Below are positions 23,914 through 35,275 of a stretch of DNA of 64,000 bases, one piece after another; position 1 is the first letter of the stretch; each line of letters begins with the position of its first letter. Where the stretch lies: positions 1-64,000 of the forward strand of contig JARKIF010000045.1 in the NCBI GenBank assembly GCA_029378245.1, read 5' to 3'. This stretch comes from Roridomyces roridus (Eukaryota; Basidiomycota; Agaricomycetes; Agaricales; Mycenaceae). Position numbers and translations under genes: made by a program. Below the pieces are notes generated by a model. That model ran no database searches. It was not told the origin of the DNA and saw only the letters and a program-made list of their open reading frames with translations.

Positions 23914-25280
23914 TCAGATATGATAGGATTCCATGGCCACCGCAAGAACCATCCCATCCTCCACCAGGCGTTCCAGCGCCGCACAAATCTGCGTTCTCCC
24001 CCTCTCAAATGGCGAGGGTTGGCCCGTAACATGATGACCAACCGGCGACCCGAGTGGAATCAATTTGAAGGACTGGAGAATCGCTACGCCGAGGGAGTTG
24101 CTGTGGTTGCTGCGGCGCGCGGACAAGACCTCCTGAAGTTTGGCGCAGAGTATGGAGAGGTCGTGGGACCAAGGGACGCGAAGAGTAAGGCCGACCATGT
24201 CAGGGAGGAATCCGGGGTCTGCACCGAGTGCGCTGAAGAAGGGGAGTGCCGTGTCGTAGTTTGGGAAGAGTACATCGAGATTCTGCAGCCGTGGGAGGAG
24301 CCGACAGAGTGAGATCGCGTCCGTACAAGAGGGATACTCCTGAGTCCCGGATTCCCGCTGGGCCAGCCGCAGTGTCTTTACAGACGCGCCGGAGCCGGAC
24401 CTGGTGAGGAACGCGTCGAATTCCTGCAGCTGTATGTCGAATGCAGAAAGATGCAGGAATTCGAGGGCGGGTAGTGCGAGATGTCGCAGCACGTCAGAGG
24501 TACATTTCCACGGATAATGACCGAGACGGAGCTGGCGGAGGGCGGGGTGAATGCATGGCTTGATCACGGGATTCTGCGGCAGCTGAAAGCCACGACTCCA
24601 ACCGAAGAGAGTGCATTCTGTGAGGCGCGGGGCGTGATGCAGGAGCCTGACACAAGCGTTGATACCCAACCACTGTCTGTGCATAGAATCTCGGCTACAG
24701 GTGCCCAGCGTCACTTTCTCCAGCTCGAGGAAGGGCGTCTTGGCGAAATTTCTGATGTTCCATGATTCGGTGTTTGGCGGCAGATCGTCCATGTCTGCCC
24801 ACACCTCAAGATCGGTGATTTGTCCCGCCCGTTCCTTCATCACCTCCTCCACATCCCGGTCCATACAACCATACAGCGAGATATTGACGGGAACGCGCTG
24901 TGCACGATCAAGCCAAATCTCGAGGAGACTCGAAAACTCCTCGGATGCATTCGCAACGTGGATATTCGCCCAGAACGAGGGATTGGCTAGGGCGATTCGT
25001 GTCCACGAGTGGCATATTTGCATGAGCAGCATCGGGGCCTCGGAAGCCTTAGGTCGCGCGTCAATGGACACCGGCGCGATACATTTCTTGAAAATGAGGG
25101 ATGAGAGCTCGATAGGAAGACGGCTCAGCGGGTCTCTGCAGACTCTCTGGGAGCATTCAATTCCTGCTGGGCCGCACTCTTCTGCGTTTCGAGCGCCCCG
25201 AGTGCTTCTTTGAGCTCTGAGATGGAGTCGTCCAGGATTTTGATGCGTTTCCGGATGTCTTTGACCGCAGAGGGTGCCAT
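23914..25280 (-). pseudogene. Family 3 F-box protein, copy 2, frameshifted in the F-box
   Basis: From ATG at 25280 the coiled coil is kept (AVKDIRKRIKILDDS, QKSAAQQELNA). Compared with the intact copy there are about 11 extra bases near 25125-25140, just before SRLPIELSSLIFKKC. That moves the F-box out of frame and ends the first frame after PRESAETR. The rest (SEAPMLLMQICHSWTRIAL to the stop at 23914) is open for 385 codons and closely follows the intact copy, so the body has been free of stops. It could still be translated from an internal start without the F-box, but is more likely a recent pseudogene. Confidence 0.8.
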
Positions 25281-25760
25281 GGAGACTGGAGAGACGAGGT
25301 CAGAAGAAAGGAGCAGAAAGCTGCAAAGCAGTGCCACGGATGGCGTAAGCTTGATGGCCGGAAAGGGATCATGTGTGATCGTGCCTCAATCGTGCCTTGT
25401 CGTTAATCACGACCTTCCACTCCCGAGATGCCCAATCGCTGACTCAACTCGTGAATGAATTCGTGAAGCTCGATCATGCCGATCTACTGCCTGGATTTGG
25501 CGGCCCTCAGAGACTAGAGTCAAGCCACTCGCAAGCCACTCGCGTGAAGCGAGGACGCATCCAACGGTTCCAACCTCAACCTAGTGGTCCATTCCCTCCA
25601 GTAAATATCGCGACTGGACTCTGGCTTATTTTCAAGAAAGTTGGAACACGTACCATCCACTTTTCCTGTCGCTTTTCTTCATGATTACTGACGTACGAAT
25701 GTGCTTGCCTGTTCCGACTCGATCTTCGTTCGATCTTCCGAGACCTCTCCTCTCCCCTCT
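25281..25760. other. Divergent intergenic region
   Basis: Separates family 3 copy 2 (minus) from family 1 copy B (plus). The last 25 bases repeat the GAGACCTCTCCTCTCC leader seen before the other family 1 copies. Confidence 0.45.
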
Positions 25761-27259
25761 ATGTTTCCCCCCGAGCTGGTCGAGCTCATTATACGCTATG
25801 GCTGGCAGTGCCTCTCCACCAGCAGCCACCGACATGCATACTCGATGACTTGCTGGATGCTCGTTAGCCGCGAATGGCTGAGCATCATCGTGCCCATCTT
25901 CCTCGGCGACGTCTGGGTCACTTCCCAATCCCTCCTAGTCCACCTCATTGAGAGTTGTCGCTCTCCCGGCCTCGCCTACACACTAGCAGGCATCACCGAC
26001 GTGAAACAATACCTGGCTCAAAACTGTCGCTCCCTCACCGTTTCGGCTTACCAGAGACGCACAGGAGAGTACACGATTCAGTGCACAGAGCTGGCCGAGT
26101 ACGTCGCAGACCCAACCCGGATGACCGTCCTCCACCGCTGGCCGAGTACCCACAGGGAACCCTACTGCGGCATCCCTCTCGAGAAGCTCAGGAATGTCAT
26201 CTTCGACTGGATGCCCAACGTCACGTCCATCCACTTCGTTCTTGTCGACTGCCTCCCGACGTACTGGTATTGGGACGCGCCGTGTGATAGCTTCGCCCAC
26301 GCCAGGCGGACTTGGTCTATGGATGCATTTAAAGAGGACTGCGTCACTGAAGTGCACTTCACATTCGCTTGCACATCCAGTCCGCCGTCCGCGCTGGTCA
26401 GTGCCGCGCGAAATACCTTTACCCTCCACGCCACAGGATGGATCTACCAACCAGGTTTCTCGAGTTCAAAACCGTCAAGAGACTTCACTGCATTCCGTGG
26501 CCCCCTCGGCAGACCCTGCCTAGATCGGGCTATGTCTGCCGAGGTCTGCCGATGTGCCTAAGCGAGGTCTGCCCGACCCAACTAGGCCTAGGTCGGGCTA
26601 TGTCTGCCTAGGTGGGGTCTATGTTCCTCCGGGCAGACTCTGCCCAGGTCGGGCCCCAGGTTGGGGCCACACTTGGTTTCGTACTCGCCGCCGCTCGGTC
26701 CGTATACTTACAAGTAATTAATTGGTGTACATCAGTTATATCGGATCGGATCGGGTCTGCCGAGGCGCCTCGGCAGACCCCTCTGCCTAGGAGGTCAGGG
26801 AATGCAGTGCTTGTCGTGCGCGATGCGAATGCGGATTTTATCGCGTTCTTGACCACCGAGTTTCCAGAGCTGGAATGCATCGAGTCGACGGCCCAATTTG
26901 GTGCACAGGATCTCCCGCCCGAGGTCACTGAGAGGGTTGGGGATAGGATGGCTTTCAAGCGTCTTGCTCCTACCACCAACTGGGGTATCGTTGGTAGCGA
27001 TTTGAAGGTTCGTCCAAAGGAGGAACGTCCTGTTCCCGCGACGGCGACGGCGACGGACCCGGCTCCCGTCCCGAAAGTGGACCCTAGTCTCGCCCCCAAG
27101 GCGGACGCTTCTACGTCCCCAAAGTCGGACGCTCCTGCAGCCCCACACGTAGAGCTTCCTATTAAGCCCGCGCGGAAAGAGGACATGATCCCCGTTCCGG
27201 AGAAGAAGCAAAGATCTTTCTGGAGCGTCGTAAAGCGAGGTTTCAAAAAGGGAGAGTGA
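25761..27259 (+). pseudogene. Family 1 F-box-like protein, copy B, broken by a transposon
   Basis: ATG at 25761 (MFPPELVELIIRYGWQC). The frame matches copies A and C up to about 26410. There one T has been lost from a T4 run (ACCTTTTAC in copy A, ACCTTTAC here), shifting the frame; the lost frame continues as YPPRHRMDLPTRFLEFKTV. At 26486 a 324-bp element enters the segment KTVKRL..VVRDANADF. After it the family frame resumes (ANADFIAFLTTEFPELECIE) and ends at 27259 with a polybasic tail (KKQRSFWSVVKRGFKKGE). The proline-rich spacer before the tail is long here and contains repeated PK.D.S.A-like units. Two separate lesions make it a pseudogene. Confidence 0.9.
26486..26809 (+). mobile_element. 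324-bp non-autonomous element with CACTG inverted ends
   Basis: Terminal inverted repeats start CACTGCATTCC at both ends, with 20 of the first 24 positions matching. A 3-bp duplication CTT flanks it (26483-26485 and 26810-26812). Removing the element and one CTT rejoins AAGAGACTTGTCGTGCGC, which matches the uninterrupted family 1 copies. CACTR-type ends with a 3-bp duplication are the hallmark of the CACTA (EnSpm) superfamily. The interior holds several TCTGCC(G/T)AGG motifs in both directions near the ends, as subterminal repeats of that superfamily do. No transposase frame is present, so it is MITE-like. Confidence 0.88.
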
Positions 27260-27680
27260 TCTTTGTGGTTTCCTCCCCGTTCCAAATATGTAGCTCCGTC
27301 GTCCGACTCCGTGCTGACACGAGTACTTAATTCAAGCGTAGATTGTCCATTTTCATAAGGAAAGGCGGCTTGGACATACTAGTATCGTCAGCCCCAAGTG
27401 GCTCGAGGTTGAGCGGATGGCGCAAACACCCACGGACGACGCTCACCTCCTATCCGAGGGTTCACCGGAGCTGACAGACCTGATAATCAAGAAGTATAGA
27501 CAACACACTAACGCGCAGAATGAGGATCATGTCTCCTGCCTTCGACCCTAATTTGAGATTCACATCTCATCGAACACCGAAAATCCGGCCAGTACATCGA
27601 AATCGACCACGGTGCACTGTTCCCATTTCTCTCCCACTTTCCTCCGCGCGAGCTGACCTGATTGACGACATAAGTTGGTG
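27260..27680. other. Convergent intergenic region
   Basis: Lies between the ends of family 1 copy B and the F-box gene on the minus strand. Nothing else was recognised. Confidence 0.4.
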
Positions 27681-28823
27681 TTATATAGCCGCCGGGGAAC
27701 ACTGCTTGCCTATACAGCAGCCCTTGAGAGTAGGACACGCAGCTGTCCAGGTGTGGAGAATGACTTCAGCGCCTTGGACATTTACAAGATACAAATCCGT
27801 CACTGCAAAATATGCGAGGTGGCGAAACTGCGTTAGGTCTGTACTTATGCGCTTGAGGGTTTCCTATTGCGATTGAGATGCATCAAGATCGATGGCTGGA
27901 GATGACTTACGACCCATAGCATATGTAGCGAGGATATTTGCAGTTGAAGACTCTGGATGTTGGGTATCCCCGCGGAAAGAAGGGACACGATGTTATCTTC
28001 AGCAGTCTCGATATCCTGAACTCCGAGGGACAAAACGAGGGGAACCGTGTGATCAGTGCGCGCCCTAAGGGCCTGCACATCGCTCGTCGTAACCTGTCGA
28101 TACCAGGGACCAAGTCGCACAGCCCGGAGAGTGCTGGTGCAGAGTTTATGGAAAAACAGCTGCTTCCCGTCGTACTGCAGTAGATTCGGGAGGATGCCCT
28201 GCTGACGCTGCAAATTATCATCCGGCAGCGCCAATCCGGGACTGCGGAGATAAAAACGGGTAATAGAGGGGTATCGGGCAACGAAATCAGAGAAATCCGC
28301 GACGTTGGATTCTATGAAGCAGCAGTCCAATCGGCACGATGAGAGGTTGGGGAAGGTGAGGCTAGCCAGCCGAGCGGCTATCGTCTGTCCGTCCTGCCTA
28401 CAATTGAAAGATAGACGCTCCAGATTTTGCATCAAGATGAGAGATTCAAATAGCAAATCGTAGTTGATTGCCCCATTGAATTTGAAGTCTCTTTAGATGA
28501 ACGAGTTACACATTCAGCCGAGTACCGACGGCGAGGAATGAGACACACCGAATAACTATCAGAGACCGCACAATTTCTATACGTTCGGGGTTATTAATCA
28601 ACGCCCGGCAGAGGTTTTTGAATGACCGGCACTTTTTCCGGATACGCAGGACGATATGTTGATTAAGAATGGGAATAACGAGCGCATGGAAGAGCTTGGA
28701 GACGCAGCACAGCGTTACGCGGTCGGATTGGGTGGCACATATGATAATATCGGTGAGGATCTCGTTCGGAAACCAGAGGGTTATGGGCATCCGGGCATGG
28801 TCGCCGCGGCGTGTCAGGACCAT
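27681..28823 (-). CDS. F-box protein, three exons, intact
   Basis: Start ATG at 28823. Exons 28823-28549, 28490-27911 and 27863-27681 are separated by introns of 58 and 47 nt (donors GTGTGT and GTAAGT, acceptors AAAG and ATAG). They sum to 1,038 bases, giving 345 residues. The F-box is near the start (LWFPNEILTDIIICATQSDR, TLCCVSKLFHALVIPILN). The first junction rejoins IVIR with DFKFNGAINYDLL; the second rejoins LHMLWV with ETLKRISTDL. The C-terminus (WTAACPTLKGCCI) is a conserved end of this Agaricomycete family. Not related closely to families 1-3. It is transcribed away from family 2 copy 2, only 96 bp apart. Confidence 0.82.
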
Positions 28824-28919
28824 GGTGGTGGTCGGAAGCAAGAGGTAGCGTCACGTGAAAGTCACGGAGACAGCGAAACTACGGATCATCCGCATCAAAC
28901 TCTCTTGCCTCTTCCCTCC
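28824..28919. promoter_or_regulatory. 96-bp divergent promoter region
   Basis: Only 96 bases separate the start codons of the minus-strand F-box gene (28823) and the plus-strand family 2 copy 2 (28920). Any promoters must overlap here or extend into the genes. The right-hand part contains the ATCAAACTCTCTT leader shared with family 2 copy 1. Confidence 0.45.
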
Positions 28920-30289
28920 ATGACCGAAATCCATATCGACACTGAGAGCTCTCCACCTCCGATCCTCCGCCTCCCAGACGAGCTCATCGTCGAGATCGTC
29001 ATCACTGCCTACCGTCCTCCGCCAGATGCCTCCCCTGGACCGACACGGAGGCTGAGCAACCCCAATGGACCATGTCCGACGTTTGCCGCCGCTCGCGCCA
29101 CGCCGTCATAAACGCCTCGGTTCTGTGGAGATGGGCAATGGCGGACCTCTCCCGCGTCGGATCCGTCGAAAGGTTCAAGCTCTACATCGAACGGTCTGCG
29201 CCTTGCAAAATCCGCGTGTCTCTGTCAGCCGGGCCATCCGATATCGAGGCTCAATCCCTCCGCGCTCTTGACACCGACTGCGTAGCTCGTGTTGCGGCTC
29301 TATACATCCGCTTTGCGTCGCGTCAGGCGTTGGACACGATGTTGCACCCGTTCCGAAATGTCGCGGCGCCCTCCTTGTCCATTCTCGACATCCGGAATTC
29401 CGAGTGGTGCAAAGGAACGGCCGATCCTGTCATCGATTTATCTGTGCTGAACGCCGCGAGTCTCTGGGGACTCGTGCTGCTGGGCTGCATTTGTAGTCCC
29501 CACATACCTGATTCGATGAGATCTTCCCTCGTCCATCTCAGGGTGCTTCATTCAGCCGCATTGCATGACATGGATCTTTGGGCATCCCTCTTTGAAGATT
29601 CTAGCTCACGAGCCTTGCGATCCTTGACCAGCTTGTACCTTGACTGGTGCGGGAGGATACCACTTTCGCATCCCCTCAACCGGGCCTTCGTGAGCCACTC
29701 GCTTACGCACCTCAGCTTAGAATTATATGGCCAAACCGAGGACGCTGTTATGCACATTTTGACTGCGTTCACCATGCCTGCGCTTACCCATCTCAGCATC
29801 CATAATGTTCACGGCACCCACATATCCGCGATCTGCAATGCAGACTCGCCATTTTCTCGCTTACCCTCCTTGAAATGGCTCGCATTCATAAACACCCTTG
29901 GAGATTCCCGCATTAGGAATCACAACCACATACCCATCACTCGTCCTCTACACGCCTTGGCGAAACTCACCACCCTCATCCTCATCAACCAGTGCTTCAC
30001 GGCACGCATTCTTTCCGATTTGTTCGGCCCAACCTCAGAGCCGTGCCCGTTTTTGGGGATTCTTGCGGTGTGGCCGTTGGATTGGGACGTCGATGAGGTC
30101 TACGGGGTGCTTCGAGAGGTTGTGCGCTGCAAGCGCAGTTGCTGGCCGGAGGAGGTTCCGGTTTTGGGGCTGTCACCCGATTTGTATGCGCGGGCGTTTT
30201 GGGAAGAGAACACAGTGGAGGTCGGCTTGTTGAAGGATGTTGCTGAATTCGTGGATATCACACATCATAAATTTTCTTTCGCTAAATGA
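28920..30289 (+). pseudogene. Family 2 F-box protein, copy 2, frameshifted after the F-box
   Basis: ATG at 28920 opens MTEIHIDTES and the F-box PILRLPDELIVEIVITAY. Near 29035-29045 two bases are extra compared with copy 1 (GGACCGACACGG against GGCGACACGG). The F-box is thus out of frame with the body, which starts TEAEQPQWTMSDVCRRSRHA and is then open to 30289 with all family blocks (FGPTSEPCPFLGILAVWPLD near the end). The 406-codon body could be made from the ATG at 29072, without an F-box. Otherwise it is the least damaged family 2 copy. Confidence 0.78.
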
Positions 30290-30607
30290 TACAATGATTC
30301 AAAGGCCTTATTACATGACGCTCAATGATAAATATGATTCGATGACCATATGACATTGGAGACCAGTCGAGGTGAATGGCATGACAGATGGGTATTGCGG
30401 AAACAGAACTGAATAAGTTCTGCTTCAAAAAAAGTCAAACGCAGCCCAGAGTATAATGAGGGTTCGGGAATCGTCAGTGTATCAGAAAAAATCGGGAGAC
30501 GACTATGATCGCCGTGGTGCGCTTCTCATTGCTAGCATGCCATTGGGGTTAACTTGCTCAATCTCCAACATCGAACACTACAGTAGCAAACTCCAATTTT
30601 CTTAGTA
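30290..30607. other. Intergenic, nothing recognised
   Basis: Convergent gap between family 2 copy 2 and the HET gene. Confidence 0.4.
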
Positions 30608-32807
30608 TCAGGTATAAAGGGAGACTTGCTTAACATGATCTTTGAATGATTGTCGATATTTCTGGGCAAGATTCTGTGGGGAGCGAGTGAATTTAGAGGC
30701 GTGTCAAAGAAATATTCAGAACATACCGCCGGCGTGCGCAGGACCGATACTTTTTCAATAAGCCCGGAGCCCACGGGACGACCGACCACCCATGTTTCAA
30801 ACGCGTCGCTGCATATGAGTGTATAAGTCCCAGCAGGAATGGGCTGCGCGTGTCGCGCAATGACAGTCAACACCAGCGTATCCAAGTGGGTTGTTGGTAA
30901 TTGCACAACACCATTTCGATAGCCTCGGTTTCCTGGCTCCGATTCCACCTGTAAATGACAACCGTCAAACCGCAACCCCTTGTGCGAGAAACAGCCGGTT
31001 TCAACGTCAAACTCGACCGCCTCGCACAGGACGAGCCCCGGTATGCTCGGAAGCCGTTCGGCGTCTTTGATTTGCTGCCATGATGGACACCAGCGATACT
31101 GCTGTTTCCCGGGCTCAGGAAACATGAAGAGGAGATCACCACGGCGGTCTGGGTTGATTACTTTCACGAGACTGTCCCAAGCGTGCTCTGGTGACTGTCC
31201 GACAACGTATGGCGGCAGAACGGATGCTGAGATGCGGTATGCGAGCCCAGCGATTTTGTCTAACTCGCTGGATGCTGATCGATTGCGCATAGCTGTCAGG
31301 ATTGGGTAGATGCAGTCAAAATTGTGCGAGCCAGTGATGAGTTTCAGGTCTGATAGTTTGTCGTAGAAGCGCCGCTCGTTTGCGTCCTTCATACTACCTG
31401 TTTCCTCGTCGACGGCTACACGATCCGGCACAGGGGATGATGGGGTGACACCGGCGATGATCGAGTTCTCAGTGACTTCTTGAAGCGTCCAGGCTCGATT
31501 GATCCAGTGCCGCTCGTGTTCGAGGTTTCCGATACGGAAGGGACGACCTAATCCACTGTAGTAGTGAATAACGATGTTGGAAGGGGTGTAGACGGATCCG
31601 ATGGTCGGAACGTCTACCAACCACTCCTCCCGCCGGATGGCCTCCTTCTCCGCTGCGCCCTGTTGGCGTAGACAGAGAACATCCAGCCAAGCATATTGAA
31701 GGCCGAGGTTGAGAATCTCGATACGCACGCGCTCCAGGGTGATGTCGTTAGGTATGGGGACAGGCCATTCGAAACTGTTGATCGCTGTCTGGATATTTTG
31801 GCGGCGGGAGGGTTCCATCCAACTATGCGAGACAGCGCCCAGGAAATGCGACGTTGCAGCGGAGAAAGGGACCACACGATTGCTGTAAAGGTCCCATATG
31901 CGCCGGGGTGGGATATTGGGATTGACAAAAATGTTTGTTGTGCGGTCGAGTGCAGCAGCGCGGCGCTCTGCATAGTCTTCTGTGCGTGCAGCCAAGTTAC
32001 GCAGCCCAGCGACGGGATCCCGATGCCAGCCGGGACGCAGGTGTGCATAAACAAGCCCGAAGTCATATTCCATGTCGATATACGACTGTAGCGCCGCAGC
32101 AAGTTGGGGATATTGCATCAAAGTGTAAGATGTCCCGCGGATCTCGTTAAATTTTTCCAGCAGAGTTGCGGGAGACGAAAACCGGAGTGAGGCTTCCGTC
32201 GAAGAGATTATCCCTGAGCACGTGTGTCGAATCTGAAGGGGAATGTCGACAATATCAGGAAAATGGCTGTCTGGCGCGGAGGTAATGGTAGTGGTCCTCG
32301 CAATGGACCCCAACCCAGGGAATTGAGATAATTTTTCACGAGCTCTGCGGCGAGCCTCCCGTCTTTCCTCTATGCCTTCATAAGACGTACGAAAAATACA
32401 TTGCGGTAGCATCACGTACCTGCGGTGTTTTTATGCGGCAAGCCTGCCTCGTCTTCGTGGTCTGGAATCACCGCTCGCCGATTATCCTCCTCAGCAGCGA
32501 GTTGCTGAACAGTCTCCAACCCCTTCCTAACTCCCTCCTCCTTCATCGCCTCCTTGCAGTGTTTCGCCCGTGCAGCCTCCATCGGCGCTTCGGGAGCCCT
32601 TCTCACATTCTCCTCGGCCTCCTCCCTCAGCTTGTCGGCCACCTGAGCAGCCTGAGCTCGCGATTCCATGTCGTCCCCTTCCTCCGCGTTACGACTGTGG
32701 GCTTCTTCCATAGCGTTGTGTGTCGGATTGTCTCCGGATGGGTTGGACCGGATGAGGGAAATCAAGTACCCCACGGCTCTGGCGATGGCAGAGATCAGTG
32801 CGCCCAT
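30608..32807 (-). CDS. HET-domain protein
   Basis: Start ATG at 32807. Exons 32807-32420, 32369-30727 and 30673-30608 (introns of 50 and 53 nt, donors GTACGT and GTATGT) sum to 2,097 bases, giving 698 residues. The start (MGALISAIARAVGYLISLI) is a hydrophobic segment that may insert into or attach to a membrane. A charged, alanine-rich, probably helical region follows (to about residue 130), and the first junction reads KNTAEERREARRRARE. The HET core, about residues 305-440, shows FLGAVSHSW, YAWLDVLCLRQQG and INRAWTLQEV, the three signature blocks of heterokaryon-incompatibility domains. The last junction gives RTPANLAQKYRQSF and ends VSLYT. HET proteins trigger incompatibility and cell death in fungi; here that role is inferred from the family alone. 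Confidence 0.88.
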
Positions 32808-34096
32808 CGGCGAGGGGAGGATATGGTGTACCGTGTGTGGTGTATGCCAGGAAGTAGGGGCCCCGATTAATGTGCGCAGGCGCTAACGTGGATCCGGCGT
32901 GCATGTACTAAAGTTAGGTTTGGGGCTACGTGGCTGAGGTGTAAAATTAAAATACGGAAGTGCTGCTCCGAAGAAACCGTAAAACTGTAAAACACTCACC
33001 ACAACGCGACCAGCGTGTGGAATAAAGGCTTGTCGGGTTCTGCGACGCAGAAAGGCCCAGGACGGACCGTCCATTCGAATCATCCCACGGGTTCGGGGGA
33101 GGATGTGAAGAATCGACCTCGAAACAAGGTGTGAGGTTGAGACTAGTAGTTGGCATCTCACTTCTGGTGTGCAGAATGAGCTGCTCGAGGCAATGGAAGG
33201 CTACGAGGACTTGGGGATAAAGAAATCCTTCATTTCACAAGGGGCCGTCACGCGTCACTGAACCTTTGGTCGAAATAGTACAGTATATGCAGATGCTTGG
33301 AGGGGCAAAAGGCAGGTGTGGGATCTCAGTAATTCACAGAAGCAGCGAGGGAAGACGAAGGCAGAAGCGGGATAGCGCTGATCTTGAGCGTCAAGACCCA
33401 GGGAGATTCTGAGAGAAAGGCGCTTGTTGGGAGTTGCCATCCGATGATCATCAAGCGTTTTCCGAATAGCGCTGGGATGCATTTCGCAGTTGTTCCGGAG
33501 GCCCAATGAGTGCAGAAGCCGAAGTGGCATTCGAGAAGAGACTCGGGAAAAACCTGGATGAGGGAGAAGACGAAGAGGACTATGATCGCCGTGATCCGGA
33601 TGTTGTCCGGATGCAGATTCCTCTCTCTGCACAACTCCGACACCATCATTTTACTTGCCCGTCGTGTGCTGAGCACTGAGCCCCGGGGATGCGACTCGTT
33701 GTATCCACTAGATTCTTCGGCTCATTCCTCTCAGGAGGCGGCAACTTTCACGCACGGTGGCAACTCCAAGCCGACTTGAAGCCGACGCCGATGTGGACAA
33801 GATGTAGACCTCATACAGTGCTCTACGGCGCCAATACGGCTGGCACTGTCTGTAAACGACCGACTCAAGACGCTACACGCCTACCTACCATCGTGACTGG
33901 CTCAAAATGATGACGGAGGCCTCTGGAGTCTGGATCGACGAAACGCATGTGTGTTATGCCACAAATGATAGGTGTAGATTCTTTCTGGCGTTGCCGCGGC
34001 GTCCATTTCTCATCTGCTCTCACTTTCTTCGCGTAGACGATTTTCCCTGTCGATCACTCCTCACTCATCCGAGACCTCTTCTCTCCTCTCCCCTCA
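32808..34096. other. No supported gene; leader of family 1 copy C
   Basis: Minus-strand frames at 33255-33676 overlap each other and resemble nothing I know. The last 40 bases are the CT-rich GAGACCTCTTCTCTCCTC leader shared by family 1. Confidence 0.38.
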
Positions 34097-35275
34097 ATGT
34101 TTCCTCCCGAGCTGGTCGAGCTCATCGTACGCTATGGATGGGAGTGTCTCTCAACCAGCAGCCACCGGCATGGCTACTCGATGGCTTGCTGGATGCTCGT
34201 TAGCCGCGAATGGCTCAGCATTGTCATCCCTATCTTCCTCCGCGACGTCTGGGCGACCTCCCAACCCCTCATGATCCATCTTCTCAGAAACGGTCGCTCC
34301 CCTGGCCTTGTCTACAGACTCGCGGGCATCACCGACGTGCGACAGTACTTGGCTGAAAACTGCCGCTCCCTCACCGTTTCGATCTATGAGGGATGGACGG
34401 GCGAGTACGACCGTCAGTGCACCGAGCTGGCCGAGTACGTGGCAGACCCGAGCCGGGAGAGGGTCGTCCAGCGCTGGTTGGGCTACGAAAGAGAGCCCTA
34501 CTACGGCGTACCTCTCCAAAAGCTCAGGAACGTTATCCTTGACTGGCTGTCCAACATCACATCCCTCCACTTTGTCCTGGTCGACTGCCTTCCGACGTAT
34601 TGGTATTGGAACGTCAAGTATGATACTCATGAAATGGTCAACGAGATTAAGCGCGCTTGGTCCATTCATGCGCTCAAACGGGACCGCATCACCGATCTGC
34701 ACTTCACATTCGCTTATACTTCCTCTCTGCCTCCGCTGCTCGTCAGTGCCCCGCGAGGCACCCTTTACCCGCCCCGCGATAGGTGGGATCTACCCACCTT
34801 CCCCGAATTCGACACCGTCAAGAGACTCGTCGTGCGCGATGCGAATGCCGATTTCGTCGCGTTCTTGACCACCCAGTTTCCAGAGCTGGAATGCATCGAG
34901 TCGACGGCGACTTTTGGGGCGGAGGATCTCCCGCCCGAGGTAGCTGAGAGGGTTGGGGATAGGATGGTTTTCCGGCGTCTTGCTCCCACCACCGACTGGG
35001 GTATCGTTGGTAGCGATTTGAAGGTTCGTACCAAAGAGCCATCTCCGGCTATGGCGACGGAACCTCCTCCCACTCCGATGGTGGACACTCTTCCCGTCTC
35101 GCAGCCGGACGCTGCCCTCATCTCGCGACCGGATGTCCCTTGCGTCCCTCAGACGGACCCTCCTCCTGCCACTTCCGTCCACGTTCCGAAAGAGGACTCT
35201 ATCACAGCGCCAGAGAAAAAGAAGAAATCGTCCCTGTGGAGTGTCATCAAACGGGCCTTTAGAAAGAGCAAGTAA
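34097..35275 (+). CDS. Family 1 F-box-like protein, copy C, intact
   Basis: A single-exon 392-residue protein from ATG at 34097. The first 60 residues (MFPPELVELIVRYGWECLS, MLVSREWLSIVIPIFLRDVW) match the F-box-like helices of the family. The middle carries LHFVLVDCLPTYWYWNV, ITDLHFTFAYTSSLPPLL and RLVVRDANADFVAFLTTQFP; a conserved PPEVAERVGDRMVF block precedes the tail. Residues about 315-370 are a proline- and aspartate-rich spacer. The last 20 residues (KKKKSSLWSVIKRAFRKSK) form a polybasic amphipathic helix that could bind membrane or serve in nuclear import. This is the only copy of the three with no lesion, so it is the likely functional member. Confidence 0.82.
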   Translation: MFPPELVELIVRYGWECLSTSSHRHGYSMACWMLVSREWLSIVIPIFLRDVWATSQPLMIHLLRNGRSPGLVYRLAGITDVRQYLAENCRSLTVSIYEGWTGEYDRQCTELAEYVADPSRERVVQRWLGYEREPYYGVPLQKLRNVILDWLSNITSLHFVLVDCLPTYWYWNVKYDTHEMVNEIKRAWSIHALKRDRITDLHFTFAYTSSLPPLLVSAPRGTLYPPRDRWDLPTFPEFDTVKRLVVRDANADFVAFLTTQFPELECIESTATFGAEDLPPEVAERVGDRMVFRRLAPTTDWGIVGSDLKVRTKEPSPAMATEPPPTPMVDTLPVSQPDAALISRPDVPCVPQTDPPPATSVHVPKEDSITAPEKKKKSSLWSVIKRAFRKSK

